From the NCBI GenBank assembly GCA_947579665.1, contig CANPUZ010000069.1, positions 62,001-126,000 on the forward strand: a stretch of 64,000 nucleotides of DNA. Reading direction: 5' to 3'. How positions within the stretch are numbered: position 1 is the first letter of the stretch; each line of letters opens with the position of its first letter. The position numbers and the translations under genes are program-made. The notes under the pieces were generated by a model. That model was not told the DNA's origin and did no database searches. It saw only the letters and a program-made list of their open reading frames with translations. Positions 12,353 to 23,980 of the stretch are shown here, piece after piece. Source of the DNA: Sympetrum striolatum. Lineage: Eukaryota > Arthropoda > Insecta > Odonata > Libellulidae.

Positions 12353-12371
12353 GTAGCATATATATATATAT
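12323..12371. repeat. (AT)n spacer at palindrome centre
   Basis: A 49-bp AT dinucleotide tract with a short interruption (AAATGTAGC). It joins the hairpin ends of unit 7 (plus) and unit 8 (minus), so two identical termini face each other. Confidence 0.9.
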
Positions 12372-13552
12372 ACGAGTAAAATGTAGCTTGCATACTGCAA
12401 GCAGATCGGCAATACTAATTTTATATCGGCAACAATCGGGACGGTCATCAAAAGGATTGAAAAAATTCTTATAATCCACTGCAATTTCATCGTCTGGCAT
12501 CGAACCGGGGTCATACTGGTGATCTTACTATGCAGCACTATAGAAGATCACCATCCCTGACTGTGTGTGAAATTTCAACCAAAAATATTGGTTACAACTG
12601 CCTCAAACTACGTTCTACTTCTCACGAATGTAAATGGCTCTCTGGATTCAAACCAAGGACTATCTATGAAATCTAAAATATGTTCATGAAATGAATCTAT
12701 GATCTCTATCTATATGCCGAATTTCAAGTTTATATATTATTGGGAAAGTTTTCAAAATAATTCCTAAATATCGGATCAACTTCTGATTGCAGAGACACCT
12801 GGTGTTGAACCCAGGACACATTGATAGCTGTGAATGCACTGTTTGATTTATATGGACTTGATCTTTCTATATGCAAAGTTTGAAGTCGATAACATGCCGG
12901 GAAGTACCTAAATATTGTTTCCGTTATCCCCGTAAGAAATGTATAGAGAAGTGCAAATGGCCCTCTGGGATCGAACCAAGGACCATCAGCGAACATGTAA
13001 AATTCAATTTTGAAATATATTCAACATATATATCCACGTGCCGAGTTTCAAGTATCCATGTTATCGGGAAAGGATCCAAAAAAAATCTTCAAATTCGCCT
13101 CAATGCATTTTAAACGGCCGAATTTTGCCCCGACCTAGCATCGAACCATGGACCATATTCGGCGATGTCTTTTTGATTTTCGTTGGATATGCACGGCTTC
13201 TAGCGATCCCTCGAATTTCAACTCTCTCCTTTTCTTGGAAGTGCCTCAAAAAATTTTTCGAAAATCCCCGCCATGTATTCTTATGGGGAAAATCGCGACT
13301 TTGGGGCCTTCTGGAATCGAACCCATGACACTGAGGTTCAAAACCGCAATTTTTCTGGCGGTTATACGTTATGGCCAATACGTCGTAAAATTTCAAGTCG
13401 ATGACGCTTATAGTTTAGGCTGTGAATTAGTATCCTATCTATCTATCTATCTATCTATATCCTTGAATGAATCCGGAGGAGCATCTATATTTAATAGATA
13501 TATGAATATATGATGTATGAATGAATCCGGAGAAGCATCTATATATATATAC
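12372..13552 (-). repeat. Composite B-box repeat unit 8
   Basis: Minus-strand unit beginning ACGAGTAAAATGTAGC plus the hairpin. Its six monomers are inverted relative to units 6 and 7. It ends in (TATC)n near 13435-13457 and two copies of GAATGAATCCGGAG. With unit 7 it forms a palindrome of roughly 1.1-kb arms. Confidence 0.85.
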
Positions 13553-13925
13553 ACGAGTAAAATGTAGCTTGCATACTGCAAGCAGATCGACAACACTAAT
13601 TTCATGTCGGCTTCATATCGGGAAGGCCGTCAAAAGAAAAAAAAATGGATTGAAAATATTCTGATTATTCTCTGCAATTTATTTGTCGGGCATCGAACCC
13701 GGGTCGTCTTGGTGATACTTACTATGCGGCACAATAGAAGATCACCATCTCTAACTATCTGTGAAAATTCAAGCAGAAATATTATCTGCAACTGCCTCAA
13801 ACGACGTCCTACTTTTCCCTTATATTTCTTATGAGAGAAATGTTAATGTGCTCTGGCATCGAATCCAGGAATAGTTTCGTCTTCTGAAAACTGTTTTCTT
13901 AAACCAGTTTTAACCAGTATAAATG
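13553..13925 (-). repeat. Composite B-box repeat unit 9, truncated
   Basis: Hairpin end at 13553, then the GCATCGAACCCGGG and GCATCGAATCCAGG monomers. Homology stops near 13925, the right edge of the main array. Confidence 0.8.
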
Positions 13926-14126
13926 AGACAGAAAACGGTAAAGAGAAAATGTAGTTTGTTTCTCTGATGTGTAATGATATCTTTTCTTTGAAAGTGTCCT
14001 GTTCAATCGCATGGCCCGGTAATGGATAGGAATGAATTTGATTATTACTGATTAAAGATAAATAAAGGAATTGTCATTAATGAGAGGTACGAGCTTAGTT
14101 TACAAGGGATAATTTAAGATTGTAAT

Positions 14127-14215
14127 TACCGTATACACTCGTGTATAAGTCGAGTTTTTCAGCACAATGTTTATGCTGAAAAAGATCCCCTCGGCTTACA
14201 CCCGAGACTTCTTTA
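14127..14215. mobile_element. Foldback MITE fragment, pogo/Tigger type
   Basis: GTGTATAAGTCGAG at the left pairs with CTCGGCTTACACC at the right. Inside, TTTTTCAGCA and TGCTGAAAAA form a perfect 10-bp stem around a 9-nt loop. ATAAGTCGA-like ends are typical of pogo/Tigger MITEs. Confidence 0.55.
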
Positions 14216-14353
14216 GAGGAGAATTGTGCCGTAGCCGGAAATCAGCTTGTAAATTGTAAAGTGTGGGTCTTCTTCTCCGCTTACAGAGCTAATTAACTGT
14301 TATAAATATTGGAAACTACATAAATATTCAGAAACGTTTAACCTACTGATTCC

Positions 14354-17237
14354 TAGGGACATGCAAAAGTCGCAAATGCGATAACGCGAATTTTGTGGTT
14401 TTCCCGCGAATACGCGAGTTTCGCGTTAATCGCGAATTTCACCAATTCAAATATTTTCATATTTTTTTCTTCTGCTCATGCTTCTCCCACGAAATTTTTT
14501 CCAAGGCGTATGTTTATGCCACATTGTCCCGATAAACTGCGGATTTGGATAGCTTTCTTAGCTAATTTTCAATAATATAAGGTAGAATAACAGTACTGCA
14601 CCATAGGAATCGACGATCGTGAATGGCTCGTCAGCGAGAAATCACTGCGTAATGTTTTCACCATTAGTATAACTTTTTACTGAGTTTATACTGATATTAT
14701 ACGAAAATAATACGTGCAAGAGAGTTTTTTAAAAATGCTTTTCTTGTCGAAAAGCATCAAACGCGATGAAAAAATTTTCGGGAATTAGTTAAAATAAAGG
14801 TGCCTTCTCGATGTCCTCAAAGTAACACATTCGAGGAAAAGAGACGAATTGTTTGTCAAGAGGATGTCTACACCACGTTAACGCGATGTCTACTAAGTAG
14901 CCGAAATCCCATTACGTATTTCGTATCGCGACTACTGGCGCTCCCATTTTAATCCCGAGAAGGCTCGAAAAGTAAAGTGGGTTAAAAGCAGCTTACTTAC
15001 GTTTGAGGCATGGGCATCGTGACTTTATTTCGATTCGAAGTATTAAAAAAAGTATAATGCCGAAGGGGGCAGTGACTGCAAAACAATGCGAAGCAGAATT
15101 TCGGGACCACGGATTATATTGTGCTGATGACAAAAGAATATTTTGTCGTTTTTGCAATGCAACTGTTTCGTGGGAAAGGAAGGACAGCTGCACGAAGCAT
15201 ACCTATTGCAAGTGAAAGACAAAAGTCTAGCGTAGAAACAAATTTTTGCAAGTAGAAGTAGAACTATTCGGCAGGAATCAATTACAAAATTGCTCCTAAG
15301 GATCAAGAAGAGAGATGCCTTCTATGAATTTGCAAAAGACACAACAGAGGCCTTCGTAAAAGCCAACATTCCGCTTGAGAAGGTGGACGATCCAAACATA
15401 GAAGATGGTTAAACAAATATGTAGAAGGTTAGTATTAAATTATGTATTTTAGTAGCTCTACTAGACCATGGTCTAGTATGCATTAATAAGTGAACATTTT
15501 ATGTTTTTCATACACCTAGCTATTCCTTAATGCATGCGAACGTAATAGGTTCCCATAAATATTGATCAAATTTTATGAATTCTGCAACTTCTTTGTTTTA
15601 TGCATTAGGATTCATTCTCCTTTCATTTTATATCTACGATTAAACCCGGGGGCTGGGGACCTACCCCATGCTCGAACACTTCGAGAAAATATGTTAATGA
15701 CCTGGCCAAGGACCGAATTGAAGAAGTTAAAGTTGCTGTTCAAGGATGCCCATTGATGTTTTTTGTGATGAAACCACGGAAAAAAAAGAAATATGTGTAT
15801 TTGTGGTACTGTTTAGGACATTTAAAGATTTCAATTAGCAGCCATTGCTTTATGTTGGTAGTGTCCACTTTCTTGAAAGCACTGATGCAAGTGTATTATG
15901 GCAATACTTGAATCCCTGAGGATTTATAATGTGCAAGACTCAGATGTTAAAAGTGTTATAACAAACTCACCTAAATATATGAAAACGTGTGTTGAAGGCT
16001 TGAAATTGATTATTGGTGAGGAGTTAATCCACATGCAATGCTGGGCTCACAAATTAAATCTTGTGGGAAATATTTGGATCCATCAGATGGCTGACCTTAA
16101 TAGAGTAGTACTGATGACCAAAATTTTATTTCTACACACAAGAAAAAGCTAACATTTACACTTAAAATTTCTTCAGGACAGAAATGAAAAGAGTTTAGCA
16201 TTATTCCCTATTCCTGTTGTCAGCAGATGGAACTCCTGGTTTATTAGGGTTTTTTATTTAGCAGATTATTTTTGACGCATTGTTGACTTTTGTAACACTG
16301 AAGAAATGGAAGCAATTCACAATTCTGGTATAGGATATTTTTGTACTTCAAAAAATGATACCATATATTCACACATTACTTAGAGAGTTAAGGAAGTTAA
16401 AATGAGTCTCCAGAAGATTCAGAAGGGTATTTTTTTTGATAAAACCACTAATAACTTACAAAGCATGACAACATCTAAAGCAGCTGCTGTAAAGTCAATA
16501 CTAATGCAGACGGCTTTAAAGGCATCAACCAAACTTAGTTCTCTTATGGTGAAGACCCAAGCAGAAAAATATTTGAAAATATCTCAGTTTTTGATCCCCA
16601 AGAAGTTCTGACAACAGAGGTGAACCCCGACTTAATTGCAAAATTTAAAAAAAGTTCATGGCCTTGAGTCAATGGAGACAGAGAAGTTGACTTTGGGGTT
16701 TGGAGAATTGCAGCAATTACTACAAAAGTAAAATTCCCAGGGTTCTTTGGATATAATTAAGGTAATGCAGGTGCTCAAATTGTCTGAGACATTGTTTGCA
16801 TTTAAGTGCCTGGAAGCAATTTGGACCCCCTGTGCAAATGTGGACTCAGAAAGATTTCTTTCCTGCTATAGCACGCAGTCTTATCAGATAGGAGAACAAA
16901 TCTAAAAGAAGACAATTTGACCACGATGACAATTGTTTCATTTGAAACTACAGACGTTAAATAGTAATTTGTCTCTTTATATAAGTTGAATATGTGAAGA
17001 ATAAAATATATATAATGTGAATTTAGTCAATACTCCATGTTTATTATTAAATTATCCCTAGTCAATAGCATCCAAAAGTCAGGGCAATGGGTGGGCCTAT
17101 TAAAAGCATGGCACTCAATCAACATCAATTATTTTGTCGTTAAAATAACATCGATTTCATGGTAAAATAACACCACTTTAGTAAAAAAATATCACCACTT
17201 TTGGCTACAAAATAACCCCACCTTTTGCATGTCCCTA
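14354..17237 (+). mobile_element. Degenerate hAT element
   Basis: Bounded by inverted ends TAGGGACATGCAAAAG (left) and CTTTTGCATGTCCCTA (right). Subterminal repeats are rich in CGCGAA on the left and AAAATAACACCAC on the right, as in hAT transposase-binding regions. It encodes broken hAT transposase pieces. The 8-bp flanks (CTGATTCC and ACAATAGG) do not match, so no target-site duplication survives. Length 2,884 bp. Confidence 0.75.
15003..16970 (+). pseudogene. hAT transposase remnant with zinc-finger N-terminus
   Basis: Coding pieces lie in several frames. At 15060-15215 there is a BED/CGGBP1-like zinc finger (FCRFCNATV followed by a KH). At 15700-16150 transposase core peptides appear, including IHMQCWAHKLNLVGN, in the style of the CxxH region of hAT proteins. 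At 16840-16960 there is the hAT dimerisation tail (NVDSERF, then LSDRRTNLKEDNL in another frame). Multiple stops and frame changes make it non-functional. It resembles the CGGBP1-related hAT group; that assignment is from pattern only. Confidence 0.7.
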
Positions 17238-17665
17238 ACAATAGGTAAATTAGAAGTGTTTATAAGCAGTGAAAAATCCAAGATTGTGATAGGATTATCT
17301 ATCAGTAGCAGGGATATAATCGGAAGGGGGTTTTGAAAAAACAACTATTGTGATGTGAACACTTTAGTAGTTGATCATTGTTTCTATAGAAACACTGTCA
17401 AAGTTGCAGAGAATTTATGAAGCATAGTACTTGAAGTTAGATATAGATGTGATCAATATCAATTTATCACATGCATAGATATATATTCATATGTTTACAA
17501 ATATATTTATGTAAATGTGTATAGAAACCAATTCTTTTACCATTGTGGTGATTGGTTAACTATGGAAGGCCTATGTTTTGGGCTCTGAGAAGTTATTGAT
17601 GCATAAAGTTGTGTGGATGTTTAGATAGACCAGTAGAAGTTATCATTAACTTGTCTCAATTAATG
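17238..17665. other. No feature seen
   Basis: AT-rich unique-looking sequence between the hAT element and the GC-rich LTR candidate. No ORF, TIR or repeat monomer recognised. Confidence 0.5.
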
Positions 17666-18483
17666 TGTCGACAGGGGGTAGTGGTTGTGGTGGGGCGTTC
17701 GTTCCGCCCCGACATGCGAGATCGGGTGATCATCCGTGGGAAGACTCAGGAAAAAACAAACTGAGATAGAAATGTTTCTTTATTTTTCTGTGAGTTTACA
17801 ATTGGCACTTAGAATTGTCACCAAGTCCAGTTATCGGCCTCCGTGGGCGCGACACTCCTGGTGGTGGCGTAAGGAGTCGCCGGTGTCCGGGGAGAAGGCC
17901 TCCGGGAGCCGAGTGCGGGCTCCTCCTAATGGCGGAGGGCGCGTGGGCGGCGCTGTGCAAGTCGCGGTGCCCGGGGCATCCGGCTGGTGCGAAAGTAGTG
18001 GGGAGGCCTGAGACCCTTCCTGGGGGCAAGGGTCTGGAAAGGCCGGGAGAGGCGGGAAGTGCCGAGGAATCTTATTCTCTGCGACACTTCCCGGGCTCTG
18101 GGGCATGAGTCCGGTGAGGCAGGGCGAGGCGGGGAAGTGCCGAGGAATCTTATTCTCTGCGACACTTCCCGCGGGCTCCCTCCTCCGTTCTGCCTTCTTG
18201 TGCCCGGAGGCCCTCCTTATATTCGGGCCCTGGGGCAAACGGAAGCCAATGGGCGAGCTTCTCTGGGGCCAGGGGTAGGGGGAATGTAGAGCGCCTCGCT
18301 CGCGTGGGGGCGTAGGGTCATGGCCGCGAGCGGACGTGATTTTGGAGGAACATGTCCAAGCGGGCGCTTCGCTTCCTCGCGCGGGGGGGGTACACGATCG
18401 CAAGCGGACGTGATCTCGGCTAAAAGAAATGGGACTCCCGGTCCGAATTCTCGCCATTGGCTGGTGCACGACAAACTTAGACA
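17666..18483 (-). mobile_element. Solo LTR candidate, GC-rich
   Basis: On the minus strand the block starts TGTCTAAG and ends GTCGACA, the TG..CA form of an LTR. It has a TATA-like AATATAAGG at about 18214-18224 and an AATAAA poly(A) signal (plus-strand TTTATT at 17779-17784), in the right order for U3-R-U5. It is far more GC-rich than its surroundings. Two direct 40-bp repeats lie upstream of the poly(A) signal. No internal region or primer-binding site follows and no 4-6 bp duplication flanks it. Most likely a solo Gypsy-type LTR; alternatively foreign DNA. The 226-codon open frame across it is not protein-like. Confidence 0.5.
18054..18171. repeat. Two direct 40-bp repeats, each with a hairpin
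   Basis: Copies at 18054-18093 and 18132-18171, period 78 bp. Each starts GGGAAGTG and ends CACTTCCC, an 8-bp inverted repeat around GAATCTTATTC, so each can fold into a hairpin. They could be LTR enhancer-type repeats. Confidence 0.8.
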
Positions 18484-19257
18484 CCTCTTTATGGGATGTA
18501 TACCTGTTCACTTGTCTGCCTTTGGAAGCAGCTGTAGGCCTAGAAATAGTGGGTGGTTTTCTGATGTCAGTGTTTGGCTTTCTCTGGTCAAAATGTCCTG
18601 AAGGTCTTCAATCTGAATGTTTTCTTTCTATGCATTCCCATTTAGCTCACCTGTACGCTTTCCATTCATTCACAGCTGGCAATGGGCGCATATACTGCTA
18701 TGCAGGGAAGCGTACCTACGTAGGATAATAAACAAAAAACGATATTTTTATTGTCAATTTTCTCAGGAACCAAGGCCTATGCAGATAAAACCTATCTCAC
18801 TTTTTACTTTCGCTATGTCTACTTCAATATGTAATAGGTCTCATCGAAATCCCGAACATCAATCTCATGACCTCTCCTTGTAAGTCGTCCACTGAAAGAA
18901 TCTATGCAAATAAACAATTTATAGAGAAATTATATCATCTATACAATATATCCTATCCTATGGAGAGTTACATCGCAAGGAAAAAAATATTTTTTATGAT
19001 ATATCAGTGAGATTTTTTCTTTCTTAAAAATATTTAATAATTAATATCTACTTAATTGTATTATGTAGTGGAATAGCATTTTTCCTAGGTATGTTGTTTC
19101 AAAAGTTTTGGTTAATTCAAAAACATCATCAGTAATTTCCTATTTAATCTCTAAATTTGATTCATGGTTCAATGTATATAATTGCAATTTTTTTAATTCT
19201 GTTACTTTGGCAATTCCATTGTTAACATGCAAACAAGTTATTATTTAAGTGACTCTA
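18484..19257. other. No feature seen
   Basis: Short open frames only, none resembling known proteins. Confidence 0.4.
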
Positions 19258-20360
19258 GCCAGGTATCTACCAAATGCAAAGCGAAGCTAAGTTGAGTGAA
19301 GTCATGCCAAGTGGATTACGCTTTCACAATAGAAACTATACTTTTGAATGCAGCTGCAGCCACCAGATACAAAGCCGAGTTGAGCTGAGAATTGTGGCAT
19401 CACTCAGCTTCTTTAGGCTCATCTTCCGAACGACCGTGGTTCGTGCTGAAGCAAAGTCAGCTTCCCCCTCCACTGCCTTTGACACAATAGAGGTGGAGGG
19501 GGTAGCCTCTTGCTTCTTTCCTTGGCAATATCTGAATTGATATCAGTATATGAAGGATTCCTGTTCACAAGCCTGAAAGGTGTGATTAATTCCCAATTAC
19601 AGCATTCTTTCGGAAACATTAATGTAATTATTGATGACCGATTTTATTTCACAAAAAGTGATCACTTTCAGTCAATCTATGATAATTGTGGTTGAACCAC
19701 CACTAATTTAATTACTTACAATGTGGTTACACTTCAATTAAGTCCCAATTTAAGATATTCACTTGTCTTAGCGGAACGCAATCATTGTGAAAATGTCGTC
19801 GATAAGGTTCACTACAGCCAAGAAAATTTTTTTGTCAATTTAATCATTAAATGCAGATCAGGTTTTGAAAATAAGAAAACTGATGCTGTGACATCATTGG
19901 TGGTTAATGATCTCAGAGGAATACCAGCTTAAAAACCATAGCGTTAAAACCATTAATGGTAGGATATTCATTTATGCACCATCAAAAAGAATAAAAATAC
20001 GACTATTTGAAGGAGGTTTAAAAATGGCTTGTGCTCCTCTCCGAGATATTTACCGGTCAGCAAAAGTTAGACGTTGGATGAAGGGTGAAGAAAAATTTAA
20101 TTGCCATGCTTATGTGAGTAAAGTGATTAAGTTTTGTGATGCTGTTTATGGAATAATTTATCTAAGTACTAATATTAAACTAAGAACTATTTATACTATC
20201 AGTTCCGTCACTACAAAATGAAAAGTGTACTCGAGTGTTGTTGAAAACTATTAGCTAAATAAATAAATAGACCCTCGGAGACTAAACTTAGCTGAGCTTT
20301 GCTCCGTGTCACTCTGTCCCGCTCAATGCAGCGCCGCTTTGCATTCGGTGGCCACCCGGC
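19258..20360. mobile_element. TIR-bounded element, class unknown
   Basis: The left end GCCAGGTATCTACCAAATGC matches the inverted right end, reverse complement GCCGGGTGGCCACCGAATGC, and both continue into AAAGCG. CTA flanks each end as a possible 3-bp duplication. Inside are several short open frames (for example 19723-19932 and 19907-20221) with no recognised domain. Harbinger/PIF-like or another DDE class is possible. Confidence 0.55.
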
Positions 20361-21419
20361 CTAATTCAATACAGTTCCATTATCCAGTTATTACTCAAAT
20401 AACTCAGAAATCAGTCATCAGCATTTTGCCGAAGCCATCTTTGGGTTAGGTAGTTTTCTTATTTGATTTTTATAAACTTCTTCAAATGATTATTGTTTAT
20501 ATAAGGGATTCTGTCATATGAAATTGCAATCTTATTAGTCGTGATATTAGTTTAATCGGTCAAGTCATTATGTTAAGTATTTTCAGACAACTTTTGAAAG
20601 GTGTAGAATTGGTGGATGACTTACCAGATAAATAGTGGCAGAAAGTAATAACTTTTCTATGGTTTGTTTTAATAAACATTGTTCCATATCAGTACAATAA
20701 ATCTTGCATCAATGGCGGATTTACATATATTCAACCTGTTTTGAACTTCAATTGTTACTACATAAGAGAGTACATTTAGGATATGAGAAAAACTATCTTT
20801 CTACACTACTGAGAATTGAATAAATGTTTGTATTTTTATATGTATTAAGACTATCCTAATTGGTTGTCTGATCAACAGGTTTCATTCTTTGTCTGATTCT
20901 TTTCTGTACTATTTCCTAGAATACTATTTTCTACCTTCTTGACTGTGATTGGTGCACTGTTTTAATGTGACAAAAAATTGTGATGAGTATTTTATGAATG
21001 TATTGGATGGTAAATGGATGGAAAGGAGTTGAAATAAATGTTGGTTGTTCTAAGAGTCAATTTTGATTTAAATTATTTCCTCTTCCATTCCTTAGCCCTC
21101 TATTTACTGCTTCACAAGCTATAAGACTCCCTTTTCTCAGAATTCCTATGGCTGTGATAGGAACAAGCCCTTTGCTGATTGATTGTGTGAGAATAACGCT
21201 TTGGGTACAACAATAGTGAGGCGTTCCTTTCTTGCTTTATCTGACTCTCCGTAAGCAAGAGGAGGAAAGACAGCTTTTGTAGACTTTAAACTTCTCAAAT
21301 AATGATGTAGATTTTTCTTTTGGCCTAAGGATATGATTTTGCACTTGGAAGGATTGGGAAACAGGTTCCATCTACAGCACCAGTTACAGAAGCTGTCATA
21401 TTGTTATGACTATCTATAT
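20361..21419. other. No feature seen
   Basis: AT-rich DNA with no recognised gene, terminal repeats or array monomers. Confidence 0.4.
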
Positions 21420-22763
21420 ACGAGTAAAAGTTGCTTGCATTTTGTGTGCATATTGATATTACAAATCTCAAGTCTACATCAATTCGATAAGGTCCTCAAA
21501 GGAAAAAAAGGGATTGAAAATATTCTTGAAAATCAATGCAGTGTATTTTAAATAAGAGAAATTTGCATCAACCTGGCAAAAAACTCACACACATTTGGTG
21601 TCAGTTTCATAGATGTAAAGAAAGAAGAGCATGTTTCCCATGACCCCTATGACTGTATTCCCTATACTATCGGGATGTAGCTTAAATACTTTTTGAAACC
21701 GGATCTTAAATAATTAGAAATTCCCGCCATACGTTTTTAAATAGTAGAGATGCCTGGTGTCAAACCCAGAATCTGTTGGAAGATGTGAATAAATATTACG
21801 CTCTGATAGAAATATAACTTATTTGATTCAAATTTTTAGGTTGATATCATACTGGGAAGGTCCAAAATTAAGTCTCCATTATCCCCATCTGAAATGCATG
21901 CGGTAATGTAAATGGCTCTCTGCGATTGAACCAAGGACGATCAGGGAAACCTAAAACACCACAAATGAAATATATCTGTGATCTTTATTCACATGTCAAG
22001 TTTTAAGTTTTGTATGTTATTGGGAAGGGGTTAAAAAAAATCTTAAAAATTGTATCAGTTACTAATCATAGAGATGCCTGGTGTCAAACCCTGGACCTAT
22101 TGGGAGCTGTGAATACATATAATGTCTTGTTAGGACTTGATCTTATTTAATGCAAAGTTTGAAGTCGATATCATAACGGGAAGTACCGAAAATTGGTTTC
22201 CGTTATCTCCATAAGAAATGGATTGAGGATTGTAAATAACTCACCGGGATCGAACCATCACTAAAATGGTAAAAAGCATACACAGAATTTATTTATGATG
22301 TCTATCTACATGCCGAGTTTTAAGTTTCCATCTTCTCAGGAAGTGATTCAAAAAGATTTTCAAAATCGCCACAATTCATTTTAAACATGAGATATTTGCC
22401 CTGACCTAGCGTTGAACCAAGGATAATCCTCGCAGATGTATTTATGGTTTTTGATGGATACTCATGGATTCTAGCAAACTCTAGAATTTCAACTGTCTAA
22501 TTTGCCGAGAAGTGCCTCAAAAAAATTTTGAAAATCACCGAAATGTGTCTTTATGGAGAAAATCGTGACTTTGGGGCCTTCAGGCATCGAACCCATAACA
22601 CTGAGGTTCAAAGTCACCTTTTTTATGGGGGTTTCACGTTATGGCAAATATGTCGTAAAAATTTTAAGTCTTTGACGCTTGTGGTTTAGCCTGTGAATTA
22701 GTATCCTATTTATCTATATGAATTAATCCGGAGAAGGAATTATATATAATAGATGTGGGTTAT
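21420..22763 (-). repeat. Composite B-box repeat, old copy
   Basis: Begins ACGAGTAAAAGTTGCTTGC with a decayed hairpin, then monomers with degenerate cores (TCAAACC, TTGAACC, TCGAACC) near 21751, 21915, 22078, 22240, 22412 and 22586. It ends CTGTGAATTAGTATCC, a short TATC tract and the ATCCGGAGAAGG flank. The monomer order is that of the main array, but it is much more diverged: an isolated older insertion. Confidence 0.75.
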
Positions 22764-22924
22764 ATAAAAGTTAAGACAGTGGTTTGGGAATTGACTGACA
22801 AAGTGTAATCTGCTAATTTCCGCTATTCTATCTGCTCTCCGCTGATTTCGCTTATAAAGGCTCTACATTAAATTGTCAGCTTTAGCAGGAGGCCATTACA
22901 CTTTCCCCAAGCTATGCTTAACAG

Positions 22925-23330
22925 TAGGGAGGATTGAAAAACTTTTTTTTCTAAATCTGTCTGCGACTAGTGCTTTAAGTTTGTGGTTCTTATAGCCCAT
23001 TAAGAATTACAACTGGATAGGATTTCATCTTCAGGTTATGCTTTTTAGTCTAAATTTTAAATTTTTTAGAAAAAAAGCAAAATTTTATCCTGATGGTCTC
23101 ATGATGCTTCCGGAAAGATTATATGGCATAAAATTACATATATGCTTGTATGATGCTTTTTATTAATGATTTAGTGTGTTTGAATCAGAGGAAATGGTTC
23201 CTTAGTTCCCCAAAATTACTCAAAAAACACCAAATGTACAGAAATGTTATGGATGATGGGTAGGCAATAGGGTGAGTTGTTTTGCCCTCTTTTCCTGATC
23301 AATATGATGGAAAAAGTAGCCCATTTGGAC
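22925..23330 (+). repeat. Dispersed repeat related to 40710-41022
   Basis: Shares AGTGCTTTAAGTTTGTGGT and flanking poly-T and GATTGAAAAA-type blocks with the reverse complement of 40700-41030. It is degenerate and its terminal inverted repeats are barely visible here. Confidence 0.45.
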
Positions 23331-23980
23331 ATTACAGATAAAATATTTTTTCAAATATAAAAATAATATATTCCATATTTTGACAAAAAATGCAATGCAG
23401 ACAAAAGACAATACAAGTATGTATAGGGTAAGTCAAGGTAAAAATCGTATTCTAAATCCCTCTGAGTATTCCTGTACTGAATGAAAACATATTTCAAGTT
23501 TTGAATAATTGTGAACGGTATACTTTGATGTCTTTAAATTACTAATCTCCTTAATTTTGGATGTTGGTTTATTGCATATTATCATGTTTATAACTTTTGG
23601 GGCTCTTCCATTGAATTTATTGAGAGATCTTGGTAAATGTAGATCTATTTTCCTTTTTGTGTGATGAAAGGACTCATTTAATTGGTGATTGTTTATGTTT
23701 CTTTTAACAAACAATAGGATATTAAAGATATATGTAGATGGTACAGTAGAACCTCAATTTTACGAAGTTGAAGGGACCAAAAAATTTGCACTTTGTAAAA
23801 TTCGGGCTTCGTAAATTTGAGGTTTTCTTTCAAGCAATCGAAATCTCTAAAATAACTATCCAAGTTCAGTAACACAGTGCATAATGTTAAATGGGATTGA
23901 AAGGAAGGTAATATTTCAATAAAATGAATTATACATCCAGTTTAATGTTTAATACAACAGAAAAAAAAATTCCAAACTTT

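Noticed and set aside
12308..12538. Frames with IYIYIYIY runs
   Set aside because: Translation of the (AT)n palindrome centre.
5953..13513. Many 60-120 codon frames with recurring peptides such as LGPSGIEPMTL and RPSIEPWTIFED
   Set aside because: They are translations of the B-box monomers, occur on both strands and in several frames, and drift as the DNA does. No sign of protein-level selection.
3840..13925. Regularly spaced short motif, reminiscent of a CRISPR array
   Set aside because: The spacing is 150-180 bp, the intervening sequence is itself repetitive, and the genome is eukaryotic.
14346..17245. 8-bp target duplication for the hAT element
   Set aside because: CTGATTCC and ACAATAGG do not match in any register tried.
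17831..18511. 226-codon minus-strand open frame
   Set aside because: It lies in a GC-rich LTR-like block, contains the translated direct repeat twice (SVAENKIPRHFP) and overlaps open frames in other phases; stop codons are simply rare at this GC content.
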